A stretch of 64,000 bases of DNA from positions 46,164,831 to 46,228,830 of the forward strand of contig OU862916.1 of NCBI GenBank assembly GCA_917880885.1. Reading direction: 5' to 3'. Under the pieces are notes generated by a model. That model did no database searches. It was given only the letters and a program-made list of their open reading frames with translations, and was not told the DNA's origin. Every line of letters begins with the position of its first letter. Within the stretch, counting starts at the first letter, position 1. The stretch is from Limnephilus marmoratus. Taxonomy: Eukaryota > Arthropoda > Insecta > Trichoptera > Limnephilidae. The position numbers were made by a program, and so were the translations under genes. Of the stretch, positions 1-10,734 are shown in pieces.

Positions 1-540
1 AATCAGAAATCATGAAGTAATTATCCACTTCAAGACTTCAATCCATAGAGATTTTTCCAGCAGCTGTGTTAGACTTGCTTCCCTGCAGATATCTCAGATA
101 ATATTACACGTGCCAAGAAGTTTAAATTTATTCACAAACTTCAAAGTGTCTTTATGGCTTCGGTATTATTTATATAATCCTGAAAACTATAATCGTCCCA
201 TTTTCGGAAAGTTTGTATCTAAAGCATGGTACGTGAGTCATTATAGTAATGTGACACGGCACCGTCTGAAAACTACGCGAAAGGTTTTTCACCGTGGGGA
301 CTTTGTAGAAAAAATGCCATAAGATAGTTTGAGTGAATTAAATGCTCCATTTTTTCTGTTTTTGCAAGGTTTTCTCGAGGTTTAAATATAATAAGAGCGA
401 CCGATCGATTTGATTTTTTTAAACAAAGATAAGTGGAGGACTGGGAAATTACATAAAATACTTACTTTACTTTTTATCCCAGAAAAAACATTTAATTCCC
501 TTGGAAAATTCTTTATGCAGTAATTTCCCCCTAATACTAA
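1..540. other. AT-rich stretch, nothing recognised
   Basis: I see no coding region, RNA gene or repeat shared with the rest of the window. The open frame at 110-322 has no recognisable motif. Confidence 0.4.
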
Positions 541-958
541 AAGCTAGTCTTATAAATAAAAAATGTACATTTTTGTTTGTTCGTATTTTGTGGGATGCCA
601 TACTCTTCATTCGATTGCGATGAAACTTTAGTTATATGTGTGCGCACCCCCGCGAAGATTATAGGCTATATATAATAGTAAGCTCTGGCGTTATGAAATT
701 TGTATAAATGAAAATGTGTGTATTTCATATATTTTAGCGGCAGAAAGGAAAAGCAGGAGGGGAGGGCAACGGGGGAGGTGAGGTTCGCGCCGTTCGCGGT
801 AAGGGTGACGAGGGAGGGGGAAGGCGGGTAAGGAGGAAGGGGAACACGAGAAGGGTAGGAGACACGGGAGGTGAACGGGGACGCGCGGGAAAGGACATGC
901 AGGGGGAATCAATTTATTTATTTGAATGGCATTGCAACGCATGCCGGGTACCAGCTAG
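541..958 (+). repeat. Interspersed repeat RepX, copy 1
   Basis: Shares blocks with 30822-31312: a GAGCTCTGGCG-like core followed by TATGAAATTTGTATAAA, a purine-rich G/A tract (about 735-905), and the terminal motif GCATTGCAACGCATGCCGGG followed by CTAGTA. Both ends carry CTAGT. The short terminal CTAG resembles Helitron or RTE-like 3' ends, but I cannot assign a class. No coding capacity. Confidence 0.6.
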
Positions 959-2167
959 TAGGTAATAAAGCTGTTAGTATCTAATAAAAAAAAATACATA
1001 TTATAAAGATTTTTTTTCCATATAGGCACACAACGGCCTATGACGTTCGTGGTCATGGGGTAAGGCTCTCGACTAGAAATATTATTAACAAAATAATTCG
1101 GTTTGCATTTAACACGAAACCCAAAAAACACGCTTTTTATAAATATTCAAAGATTTGACCATTAAACCAATAAAATTGCCTATAAAAGTGCCTACAAAAC
1201 TTATCCCTACAAATCTTTAGTATGGAGATGTGAACGAATTTTCGTTTCTCGTCAGCAAAAGAAGGCTCTTTCGGTCTTAATGTTCCAGAGACCATTTTAT
1301 AATAAAGCAAACGTCGAATCAACAAAAAAGGTCGTAACGTTTAAGGCACTTCACAAAGGAGCTAAAAAAGGCGACCACATAGTATTTATTCCCCCAATAT
1401 CTATGGTAATGAGGCGTGGAGATGAGGCATGGGTGCCGGGTCCTTCAGGATCAAGGCTTTATTTGACTTGTTTTAGAAACTTCTTTTTTGATAAATTTTA
1501 ATTGGGAAAACAAGTTTCGCTTTGTTTTTGTTTCCTCAAAGTAACAATGCGCAGTCCAGGTTATGGGCAATTTATATTAGAGTTTGTTCTCTGGGTTTCG
1601 CGATACGAACTTTTCAAATTATTTTACGCCCTTTGAAGGCATTATCAATACATTTTTTTTCACGATTGCAGGGAACCCAATATTTAATTTACTGCATGTA
1701 CATACATTTGAATTAAATTATTTATTTAGCTATCTTTTTTTTACTGTGACAAGTAGATTTTTAACATAATAGATTACTTTGAAATGGGTAGGTACCTCTA
1801 CTTTGCCCATCGCCACATAACGAGAGTTGAGTGAAAAAAAAACAATTATCTTTTTTTACCAGCGGACTTTCTTTAAACTAGGCGAGGTTTGATGTTTGAA
1901 ATGTTGTCTTTATTTCTGACGTTTTTCCAAACCGCTAGTTTCGGTTGGAAATTTCAATGTCTATCGATCTACCAGTAAATCAACATTAAATATTCTGAAT
2001 ATACAATGTGGAATAAAAATAATGATACCTAAGCTCAAAGTTTAAGAATGCTAGAAAAGCGTTTGCCATTTCCTTCGATGTTTTAGTGTAATAAAAAGCA
2101 ATATTTAAAAAAACACCAATTGTGTAAATGCAGAACGAATACATATATTTTTTTTAAATTCGCTCAA
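959..2167. other. Non-coding AT-rich stretch
   Basis: No gene recognised. At 1029-1072 a short piece (GGGGTAAGGCTCTCGACTAG) resembles the box A half of a SINE1 head. The rest is unremarkable. Confidence 0.4.
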
Positions 2168-2960
2168 CACAGGAAAATAATTCCCCTGGCGGTCAATGTC
2201 ATCTTTGGGGATGCTGTGTGGAGTGTCATTTTAGGTAAGGAAGGAGAGGAAGTTGACGGCCTGAGTTTGACGGCCGGCGTAGTCCAGCGGTAAGGCTTTT
2301 GACTAGCACTCCGAAGGTCGCGGGATCGAAGCAAATAAATTTTATTTGATTAATTTGTGTTATTTCACAATTTAAGAGATACAAGATACTCTCAGTATCG
2401 CCCTGGTGAAAGACCACCATTCAGAATTGAAACGTTGCTTGAAATGGCTTTAGCCGTGTTTGGTGACCAGATCTGAATAGCCAGGTAATTCCTCGCCTTC
2501 CTCTTCCCTATCTCCTTCCCCTCCCCACTACCTTCAGCCTCACAACATACCCCAATTGGGGATGCCATAGTCCCACTGGCTCCAGACCAGGGAGCGGGAG
2601 CAGTTGGGACTCTTGTGCGGTATTCATGTAAAAAAAAGTTCTGGGAAGGAAAAGGAACGTATGAATCCATCTCTCCCACTGCGTTGTAAGGCGACATTTC
2701 GAGAGAGTACGGCTGGAAAAGTCAACTCAACCATTCTCTTTCGATCCGGTCTGCCATAAAGCTGGTGAGCAGACGCATCCGCCGCCAAATCTCGGACAAA
2801 GCTCACCCCTTGAACCCGGGCACCTCTGCCAAGTCACCAAACGTAGCGAACCTCTTGTGGTAACCTATGGCAGAGGTGTAGGTTATCCAATAAATGGTTC
2901 CCGGGGCGGCGGTTCCCGTACCTGCCTCTCAAATTTAATGGGTCTTTTAACAATAATTCT
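2168..2960 (-). repeat. SINE2 copy, split by a SINE1 insertion
   Basis: Minus-strand SINE2. The 3' hairpin remnant lies at 2170-2225 (GGAAAATAATTCCCC, then TGCTGTGTGGAG) and the body and 5' end at 2639-2960, with the diagnostic blocks CCTATGGCAGAGGTG, GGTTATCCAATAAATGGTTC and CCCGGGGCGGCGG. SINE1 interrupts it at 2264-2638. The flank at about 2910-3050 holds a direct duplication (CCCGTACCTGCCTC, then AAATTTAATGGGT) with a period of about 80 bp. Confidence 0.65.
2264..2638 (+). mobile_element. SINE1 copy (tRNA-derived)
   Basis: Starts with a tRNA-like head (GTAGTCCAGCGGTAAGGC as box A region; GTCGCGGGATCGAAG as a damaged box B). The shared body follows (TTTATTTGATTAATTTGTG; GCCCTGGTG; ACCACCATTCAGAATTGAAA), then a C/T-rich tract, ACCCCAATTGGGGATGCC, and a poly(A) tail after GGTATTCATGT. 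It sits inside a SINE2, so it is younger than that copy. Confidence 0.75.
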
Positions 2961-3050
2961 CAACCATAATTCGAACCTGCCTGTACTAAACCCGTACCTG
3001 CCTCCCAAATTTAATGGGTTTCTTAACAATAATTCTTTACTATAATTTAA

Positions 3051-3651
3051 ACTACATAATTAATTTTGTTTGTCTCAGCAAAATACCTTAATCGTTAGTA
3101 CCGGAGTCTGATTGTATTTGTATTTTCAGCTTAGATTTCAGAGTATTTTGCTTCTGTTAAAAATAAGCCTTATTTAACAAGATTTCGCTTAAATTGCAAT
3201 GCACTACTATACTCACTACCACTGTTATTGTGTTTTGCTTTTTACAATTTTACCCACACGCCATCTTTTAACTTGTATCTGGGGAAAAACCTAAATTTGC
3301 TACGAAAACCCTTTTAAGTTTTTTTATTATTAATCTCATTATTATTCATCTGAAAAAATGAATATCCCATTACGACAACATCTATCAAAGGATCACGTGT
3401 ACAAAAAGATTTTTCAACAAGATCTCACTTACACTAAGCAGAGTAAGCAGTTTTCGTAGCATTCGTTTTTATTGTATGAATTCGTGGAAATCAAATCTTC
3501 TTGAAATATTTATCTCAGGTTCAAGCTAGTGAAATGTTATATTAATATTACTTATATTTTCCGAATCAATTCAGCAGCGCTTTATAAAGTTAGAAAACAA
3601 TTTAAAGCTGTGCTCTTTAATATTCTTCCGAGATTATGAAACGATATAACA
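3051..3651. other. AT-rich stretch, nothing recognised
   Basis: No coding, RNA or repeat signal found. Confidence 0.35.
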
Positions 3652-4373
3652 TTAAGAGCGTTTAACCAGCCAGCGGATGAAAATCCACATTTCGTCGAAA
3701 GTTGTTCTTCCAATCGTGCAGGGCGGTTACAATGAGAAAGATTAATTATTCTCCGTACCAGCTTTTTTAAATTATAACTCAATATCGAATTTATTTCAAT
3801 CCAAATTAGCTTTAATTTATACCTTCATCCAAAAATGCTGAAAGGCGTGATGATAAAACTATTAAAATAGTGTACTTTTTGTAGTTATTTTTTGATTATA
3901 AGTATTTATCATTTTTCAATAATGTCTAAATTTAATAAGAATGTTAAAAAAATCTGAAATATATTAGTTTGTAAGTGCGCAAATAAATACACAAATGGAC
4001 CAATTTTCGTCAAGAAACACATGTACGTACATATTTTTTAATGATTTTATTGAAACTAAAATTAAAATTCTAATACATAACTCTGCTAGATAATGTATTG
4101 ATTTATTTTATTGCATGATTACATTATTTGAAATGGGTGTGGTATAATACAAAAACTTTTTTGAAAATTTAACAAATCTGCCAGCGACCTATGGAATAAC
4201 CTTATTATACTAAAAATTTAAAAAAAAATCTAAAAATTTATTACATACGAATGCTAGATAAAAGAACAATCTTTCGAAATCCATTTATAATTTTTTGTGG
4301 AAAAGAGTCAATACGTCTAAAAACTTTTTTGAAAATGACGTATTTCCGGCTTTCTCTGGTAATGCCCTCTTAA
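3652..4373 (+). mobile_element. 714-bp MITE with TTAA target duplication, copy A
   Basis: TTAA at 3652-3655 and 4370-4373 flanks a 714-bp element (3656-4369). Its short imperfect terminal inverted repeats begin GAGCGTTTAACCAG on the left and GAGGGCATTACCAG on the right (read on the minus strand). An equally long, near-identical copy lies in opposite orientation at 10739-11452. It has no coding capacity. The TTAA duplication is typical of piggyBac-type transposons, so a piggyBac-mobilised MITE is likely, though the TIR itself is not one I recognise. Confidence 0.8.
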
Positions 4374-4485
4374 TGATTACAGTTCAAGAAGTTATTTTGA
4401 ATGGGAACACATGGCTGCTATTTAGCTAAAAGTTTGCAACTTTAGGTACTTACCTAACTTAGGTACATTAGTATATTTATTATAT

Positions 4486-4680
4486 ACTAGCTTTTTCCCG
4501 CGGCTTCGCTCGCGTGGTAATAGGGGGATTCCCACTCTACCTTCCCCCTCCCCACTCCACTCCCCCCATCCCCCTCCCCCTCCCTCTCTCCATTAAAACT
4601 TTTATTTCTCTCTTTTATTCAAAAAGTTTATTGATTTTGCTTTATTATTACGAGAAGTGAGTATTTATGTCGGGGGAGAC
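4486..4680 (-). repeat. Terminal fragment of an interspersed element ending in AGCTAGTATA
   Basis: On the minus strand the stretch ends with GAAGCCGCGGGAAAAAGCTA, a 3'-terminal motif I associate with abundant insect RTE- or Helitron-like repeats. The adjacent C/T-rich tract (about 4525-4610) belongs to the same unit. Class uncertain. Confidence 0.4.
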
Positions 4681-5039
4681 CAAAAAACATGCAAAAAATA
4701 TTCATTTTACATTTTAATTTGAAAAAAAATAATTCACCTATGCGGTAACGCAATTGTCATATTCACCGTTTTTATTTTACATTTCATAGACAATCAACCA
4801 ATGCTGCCAATCATAGAAAATATATTATTGCCATTTAAAACGATAATTTATTCAGTGAATGCATTATTGACAAGTTTGTAGCTGTATTTATAATAGCAGT
4901 ACATGGAAAGAAATGTATTAGAATAATTACACATACCCGCTAGACAAACCCTGCTTTGCCGAACAAACCATTCAAAACCTGGGATGGTTTTTTAAAAAGG
5001 TCATATTTAATTGTCTATTATTATCCGTGTATCAAACTT

Positions 5040-5516
5040 TGACAACACGAACGTTCCGTATTATCCGTGATGTGGACTCTATGCATATTTAACAAAATAA
5101 ATCTTAAAAATATTTTCTTCCCGCCGAATTTTCGATCAGCTATTTACGGTTAAAATTAAGTCCCTTTTCCATAGATATGCACCTGTCATTATCAAGTACA
5201 TTTCAGACAACATACAAAAATCGAAAATATTCTATGTTGACTCGAATAAGTACCCATCACGGCAGATTCGTGCGGTTATAAACTTTACGATTTTTTAATA
5301 TATATTTTTTATAAATCCTACAAATATGAGATAAACGGTAAAATACAGGTTAATTTATTGGATATATAGCACTATAATAAGTTTTATGTTTCGATGTTAA
5401 AATTCGAAGGTACGATTTTTTTTAATGTTGGCAAAAAATTTAAATAATGACCTTCTGGGAAATCTCGAGCAATCCAGCCAAATTTATTTATTTCACGTGA
5501 TCGCTCCAGTGGTTAA
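5040..5516 (-). mobile_element. Partial copy of the 639-bp TTAA MITE (inverted)
   Basis: Matches the reverse complement of about 60582-60990 in long stretches, e.g. GTTAAAATTCGAAGGTACGA at 5396-5415. It ends with TCGCTCCAGTGG then TTAA (5513-5516), the terminus of the intact copy at 60582-61220. The other terminus is not recognisable. Confidence 0.55.
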
Positions 5517-6379
5517 CTAATTTAATGGATATATGAACATAATTAGGGTTTTGATATACAATGGGCTCGTGGTCGGGACAAATGTTAAAGAGAACATTCA
5601 TTATCTGCGGGAAACAATCATAGGGGTACCATCTCCACATATTATTTACCTATTATCTAAATAACAAAAGTTCCAGTTAACGTGATTATTATTCCTCTAT
5701 CACGCAAATTTAATTCAAATAACTCGGTAAAGTTCTGCTGTATTTACAAGCTATTTAGACGATTCTCAAGATTAACATTATATTTTGTTACAGACGAACA
5801 ATGCGATTCTAGGTAGTTAAATTATGTGAGATATTATTGTTTAATTTGTATTTGAATTTATTGTAGTCAGGTTTTAGATCTATTGCTATTTGATTAAACC
5901 ACACCACTACATTGTACGTGTAAAAAACTGATATGCATTAAAGGCGTACATAAACGACCCACTGTGCTTTGCCTATTGCTCTCAATATGTACCATGGCGT
6001 GGTGCGACTTCTTAGATTAGTCTTTGTGTATTTGAAGCAGCGTATTTTTTATACATGTATTTTTAGAGGTGGGACTTGAAAGTCTTGAAAAAGTTGAGAG
6101 GTTGAAAAAGTTAACGCTTAAGTAATATTTTTAGCACATTAAAGTAATATTATAATTTAATTAGTGAGTTTTGTATGTTCGTTATAGTTTGAACAAATAG
6201 GTTTAAGTATAATTATTACAGGAATGTCAATTAAGCAATTATTTATACTGTGTGGCAAATTTTTGCAGAATTTTTCAATACTCATGGCCAATCGTTATTT
6301 TAATATAATAAATATTATAGTAACTGATGGCTATGAGAAATGTGACTTCCAACCTAAAAGGTTGGAAACTTTTGAATTT
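5517..6379. other. AT-rich stretch, nothing recognised
   Basis: No gene or shared repeat seen. Confidence 0.35.
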
Positions 6380-6597
6380 GAAGAGACCATGTTGTGACAA
6401 AACATTATAAAAGTGGCTTCCGTGGTCGTGTATCTAGACCTGAAAAGCCAGAAACTTCCCCACCTTCCTCTTCGCCGCTCCATTACGTTCCACTTACCTT
6501 CAGCCCCACAACATATCCCACTTGGGGATGCCATAGTCTCACTGGCTCCAGATGGGACCAGTTGGGACTCTTAAGAGGTATCCACAGTTAAAAAATA
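6380..6597 (+). mobile_element. SINE1 fragment, 5' truncated and diverged
   Basis: Lacks the tRNA head. Aligns with the SINE1 body from the GACCA...AAAACATT region through CCTTCAGCCCCACAACATAT, the GGGGATGCCATAGTCTCAC block and CTGGCTCCAGA, to the tail GGTATCCACAGTTAAAAAAT. More diverged than the other copies. Confidence 0.6.
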
Positions 6598-6739
6598 GAA
6601 AATTAAGCATAAAATTCCCTGAATTGGAATGTTTTACTTGGCTTAAAGAAATGAAGATAATATGGGTATTTATTAACAAAAATAATAATAAAATAAAACG
6701 AAAAAGACACACCTAATTACAAAGCATTTTTTTAATATT

Positions 6740-6880
6740 AACTCCACAGAGACCTTGAGGAAAGTAATTTCCCTCGAGGCTTATATCATCTTTGTGGATA
6801 CTGTGTGGAGATTCTTAATAGTAATGCTGTGTGGAGATTCTTTTCGAGAAGAAGGAGTGAACAAGACACGTGTTATAGGT
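6740..6880 (-). repeat. SINE2 3'-end fragment with hairpin
   Basis: Carries the SINE2 hairpin: ACTCCACAGAGACCTTGAGG pairs with CCTCGAGGCTT, and the outer arm CTGTGTGGAG occurs twice (about 6809 and 6827), so the end of the hairpin is locally duplicated. The body is not preserved. Confidence 0.5.
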
Positions 6881-7984
6881 GGGAGGAAACACGGGGGCCA
6901 TATTGTTCCACAACCGAGCTTTCGAACTTAAAAACGACCCGAGGAATGGAGGAATGAAATCAAATGAGAAATGTTCACAGCTCGAGGCTAGATGGCGCCA
7001 ATTGGTTGATTTTACTATATATAAGACCGTGTTATCGAAATATGGCGCCTTATTTATACGGTTTTTATTGATGCCCAGCAAGTTTTTGGTAATATTACTT
7101 GCTTATTATCTTTGTTTACTAAATAGAATAGTCACCTGATATTGCCAATATATAACGATAAATAATTGCGCAAAGTACAATAATGTTTTCTAGTTTTTCC
7201 TGGTGTTTCTGTAAAAAAAAAAACTTTCACATACCAAATACTTAGAACTCTCCGCACGAGCCATATCTGTGGTATTGTCTGGAGGCCATTATTATAAAAT
7301 CACTAGAAGCTCGGATTGGGTTATTTATCGGTGCTTATCGAAGCAAAGTCTCTCTCGAAGGCTCTCTCTAGAAAAGGGTCAGCAAAGTGTTATTTTATTG
7401 TTTTTGTTATGTTTTTTTTTCAAAACCGTACCTGATAACTTCGCATGAATGTGCTAAAAGCTTTTCACATCCACACGTTACGCCGCAGCATCGAAAAATG
7501 ATATTATTTCATTGTCCGAGCTTCCATATTGTTCCGCACAATCCCCATAGAATTTTTAATAACGAATTCATTGAATGCAGAGTTTTCGAGACCAATTTTT
7601 AAAAGCTCTTTTTCGCAATTTTACCAAAATAAATTCATCGTAACTCGCTATTTTCGTCCCTGAACAATTCGTTGGATTGCTTTAAATTGAAAATAAAGCA
7701 TAGCGTTTCTGAAAGCTTCTGTTTTCGATCATTGTAAAATAATAATATGGGTGCCCGTTGAAAAGTAACGACTGAATATCAGATAATAGTATCAAAACAA
7801 ACCAAATATTTTCTTTTCATTTATTTCTTGAATGAGTATTTGAAAAATGTGTAATAAAATATTTTCTCAGTTGGATCGTTGAGTTCTGCTAAAAATAATT
7901 TCTAATATCATAAAGATTTAATAATAGCTGGAAGTAGTGAATTTATTTGTGGAAGGTAAAAATAGTATTAGAAGTTAATAAAAA
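6881..7984. other. Non-coding stretch, nothing recognised
   Basis: No gene recognised. CCGAGCTTTCGAAC-like words recur (about 6914 and 7519) without forming an element I can define. Confidence 0.35.
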
Positions 7985-8183
7985 AACCTTATTTTTATTT
8001 TTATTTTAACTTTATGAGTAAAACCTCAAATTGTAATATTTAATTAAACGAAGACAATATAAGCGAAAGTCAGTCGAAAATCTGAGAACAGAAAAATCAG
8101 AAAAAGATATTGACACCGCTGGGACATGAACCCAGGACCTCTTGCTTTCCGGGCAAACGCGCTAACCACTGCGCCACCGTGCC
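7985..8183 (-). repeat. tRNA-headed repeat (SINE-like, family 3)
   Basis: Read on the minus strand, a tRNA-like head (8183-8111) is followed by an AT-rich body and a tail of TTTTA-type repeats near 7985-8010. The body (without the head) is directly repeated at 8403-8529. This is the architecture of a tRNA-derived SINE. Confidence 0.5.
8111..8183 (-). tRNA. tRNA-like sequence (probable pseudogene or SINE head)
   Basis: The 73-nt minus-strand sequence folds as a full cloverleaf: acceptor GGCACGG with CGGTGTC (one mismatch), D stem GCGC/GCGC, anticodon stem TTTGC/GCAAG with loop CCGGAAA, 5-nt variable loop, T stem CTGGG/CCCAG with loop TTCATGT. The nominal anticodon GGA would be serine. A serine tRNA should have a long variable arm, though, and U33 is replaced by C, so a functional tRNA is unlikely. 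A T5 pol III terminator lies 6 nt downstream (complement of 8101-8105). Confidence 0.45.
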
Positions 8184-8402
8184 GATATCCAATTCGGTCA
8201 TTTTTAACTGTATTATACTTCGACTAAGAACCGCCCCCATTATCTTCATTCTCTTAACGCATATATTATTGGCAACTATCTTTATGTATGATTGCAAGAT
8301 TCAAACCCGAACTAAATGCTCTCTAGATAGTGTCTGGATAAATCTTTATCCATTTTATTTTCATACACGACATCTATTGACTTTTCTGCAAGTCTAGGAT
8401 GA

Positions 8403-8529
8403 ATATTTTTATTTTTATTTTAACTTTATGAGTAAAACCTCAAATTGTAATATTTAATTAAACGAAGACAATATAAGCGAAAGTCAGTCGAAAATCTGAG
8501 AACAGAAACATCAGAAAAAGATATTGACA
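8403..8529 (+). repeat. Direct repeat of the family-3 SINE body
   Basis: Near-identical to 7989-8115, including the last nucleotides of the tRNA-like acceptor (TTGACA), then turns back on itself in the palindrome that follows. Confidence 0.65.
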
Positions 8530-8602
8530 AATATCTTTTTCTGATTTTTCTGTTCTCAGATTTTCGACTGACTTTCGCTTATATTGTCTTCGTTTAATTA
8601 AA
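8453..8602. repeat. Near-perfect 150-bp palindrome
   Basis: Arms 8453-8525 and 8530-8602 are reverse complements over 73 bp with one mismatch (C in the left arm where A is expected) and a 4-nt loop GACA. It looks like a fold-back duplication at the end of the SINE body. Confidence 0.85.
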
Positions 8603-8642
8603 AAAAAAACCTTACATAAATCATGCAGTTGTTTTCTTTTTA

Positions 8643-8762
8643 ACACCACATTGGAGACCCTAAGGAAATTATTTTCCCTTAGGACCTATGTCATCTTTGG
8701 AGACGCTGCATGGAGGGACCTTTTAAAGAGGGGAAGGTGTGAACACGGGCCGTTAATTGTCT
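8643..8762 (-). repeat. SINE2 3'-end fragment (minus)
   Basis: Contains the hairpin block CCCTAAGGAAATTATTTTCC, then TATGTCATCTTTGGAGACGC and TGCATGGAGG. Lies head to head with the plus-strand fragment at 8763-8905. Confidence 0.55.
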
Positions 8763-8905
8763 GTCACCTACCTCTCATACCTTTTTGCGTCGCTGCACTT
8801 CCTCTCCTTCTTTTCATTTAAAATACTATCCAATGCGTCCCCTAAGATGACACAGGCACCGAAGGGAATTATTTCCAGGGCCTCCTGTGTGGAGCTATTG
8901 AAAGA
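8763..8905 (+). repeat. SINE2 3'-end fragment (plus)
   Basis: Carries ACCTACCTCTCATACCTTTT, AAGATGACACAGGCACCGAA, GGGAATTATTTCCAGGGCCT and the terminal CTGTGTGGAGCT. Forms an inverted pair with 8643-8762. Confidence 0.55.
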
Positions 8906-9089
8906 AAAATCTGGTAATTTCATAATAATATAATCTAAGTACGACCATCGTGATACTGGCATGATCCTAGTATGGTAGTCAAGATAATACAAATAAGTTG
9001 TAAATTTATATTTATTTATAAAATTAAAATATAATTGTGGGTCCGTCGTGACAACTTTCCCTGTATAAAGTGCTACTGGGTAGTTGCAA

Positions 9090-9216
9090 TGATCCGGCGA
9101 CAGTTGGTTCAGCGGCAGTTGGTCCGGCCGACAGTCGGTCCGGCGACAGTTGGTCCGGCGACAGTTCGTCCGGCCGACAGTTGGTCCGGCCGACAATTGG
9201 TCCGGCCGAAAGTTTA
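9090..9216. repeat. Minisatellite, unit about CGACAGTTGGTCCGGC
   Basis: About eight 14-16 bp units with core CGACAGTTGGTCCGG, variants GGTTCAGCGGCAGTT and CGACAATTGG. Related in core (CGACAGTT..TCC) to the arrays at 53256-53400, 53651-53796 and 54070-54215. Confidence 0.75.
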
Positions 9217-9236
9217 GAAAATGTTTTCTTCAAGTA

Positions 9237-9284
9237 TGACTCTAACTCGGGAAGTTCCTGGGTTCGAGTCCCAGAGGTGCCATG
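9237..9284 (+). other. tRNA 3'-half-like fragment
   Basis: Has a perfect T arm (CTGGG, loop TTCGAGT, CCCAG), a box B match GGTTCGAGTCC, and an acceptor-like end AGGTGCCA. The 5' half is absent, so this is a tRNA or SINE-head fragment. Confidence 0.4.
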
Positions 9285-9463
9285 TATATGTATAAACCAT
9301 ACCAAAAATCTAAATCTAAAGTAAACTGAGGATAAATAAACATTTCAAATAAAATGTAAATAAAATACTCAATAATATTAAAAAACAAAATAAAAAAAAA
9401 CCCAAAGGTGTCGTTTTTGAAGAAAGTCAAAATCGGGGAAATCATTTTTAAAATTTAAATAAA

Positions 9464-9873
9464 TTTTTTTTTAACATGAATATCTCGCAAGAGTTCCAGC
9501 TGCTCCCGTCTGGAGCCAGTGAGAATACGTCATCCCCAATTGAGGTGTGTTTTGAGGCTGAAGGTAGCGGGGAGAGGAAAGAGATGGGGAAGAGGAAAGT
9601 GAGAAAGTACCTGGCTATTCAGATCTGGTCACCAAACACGGCTAAAGCCATTTCAAGCAACGTTTCAATTCTGAATGCTGGTCTTACATCAGGGCGATAC
9701 TGAGAGTATCTTCCACTCTGGAACGTGCCGCGAATATACTATATATTATTTTAAATGAATTAATTGTGAAATACACAAATAAATCAAATAAAATTTATTT
9801 GCCCTCGCCGGGATTCTATCCCGCGACCTTCGGATTGCGAGTCAAGAGCCTTACCCCTCGACCACGCCGGTTA
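9464..9873 (-). mobile_element. SINE1 copy (minus strand)
   Basis: Full-length arrangement read on the minus strand: tRNA-like head ending near 9873 (box B region GGGATAGAATCCCGGCGAGG), body, then a poly(T) tract on the plus strand at 9464-9473. The open frame at 9476-9703 is only SINE1 body read antisense. Confidence 0.75.
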
Positions 9874-10402
9874 CAACTGGATAGAACGGTGAAGAGTTCC
9901 GAAGAATAACTTACCATTACAAAAGTTGCTATAAAATTAATCAGAAGCGAAGTATCCATTTTTTTAATTAAACTCCTTAAAATCTTCCAAATGGAAATCC
10001 TTAGGGTTTCCTGATGAGTTAATAATGCACGAGTGAATGCCCAAATACCCGTTTTAACGAAATTGAATTATTAGTTGAAAAAGGGATACAACGTTTTCTA
10101 TAAATAATAAATTATATAACCTTCGTGCGGAATTTCCGGTAGATTCAATTTTCAACTTTGCCGTGCTATGTTCATAATGTTGACCACGGAGTGTTACTTT
10201 ATATACTTTCGTACATCATTCTGTTCGTAAACAAAACAATTCTTTTATAGCTTTTTCAACTTCCCCATGGAATAGTCAAAGATCTAATTGGAATTTATTT
10301 AATTCACTAAATTCCAACACACGATGGGCCAAAGAAAGATGTATATATACTGTTAACGGAAAACTTGTCTTTCTGATAATTTGATTTCGGACAGTTTTTG
10401 AA
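9874..10402. other. Non-coding stretch, nothing recognised
   Basis: No gene or shared repeat recognised. Confidence 0.35.
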
Positions 10403-10560
10403 CCCCACACAGGAGACCCCGAGAGAAACATTTTCCGAGGCATACATAATGTCTTTGGAGATCTTGTGTGGAGGGTGTTTTGGAGGACAGAAAGGAGTAA
10501 AGCAGGGTTTTTAAGGGACCCGTTGCAGGTTCGAAGAAACGTAGTAGCTGGCAACTGTTC
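10403..10560 (-). repeat. SINE2 3'-end fragment with hairpin
   Basis: ACACAGGAGACCCCGAGAGA and the partner CTTGTGTGGAGGGTG frame a diverged copy of the SINE2 hairpin, followed by GGAGGACAGAAAGGAGT from the body. An open frame of 147 codons on the minus strand (10276-10719) runs across it and is probably chance. Confidence 0.5.
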
Positions 10561-10734
10561 CAGTAATACAAGCAATCCATTTTCATGTGCGACAAATGTC
10601 AACCGGGTAAAATCATTAGGTGCTTTTGTGTTCTTCTGACTAATCGGTGTCGAGGGGTTAAATGATGCTCGTTCCTCGTAGCGTCTTACTTTGAAATACT
10701 GGTAGAATAAGGACAGCATTCCCAGACAGAGATC

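Noticed and set aside
8111..8183. Functional tRNA-Ser gene
   Set aside because: Short variable arm and missing U33 do not fit serine tRNA; the linked repeated body points to a SINE head.
9476..9703. Host coding exons anywhere in the window
   Set aside because: Every frame over about 100 codons is explained by a transposon, a repeat or chance; no conserved cellular domain was seen.
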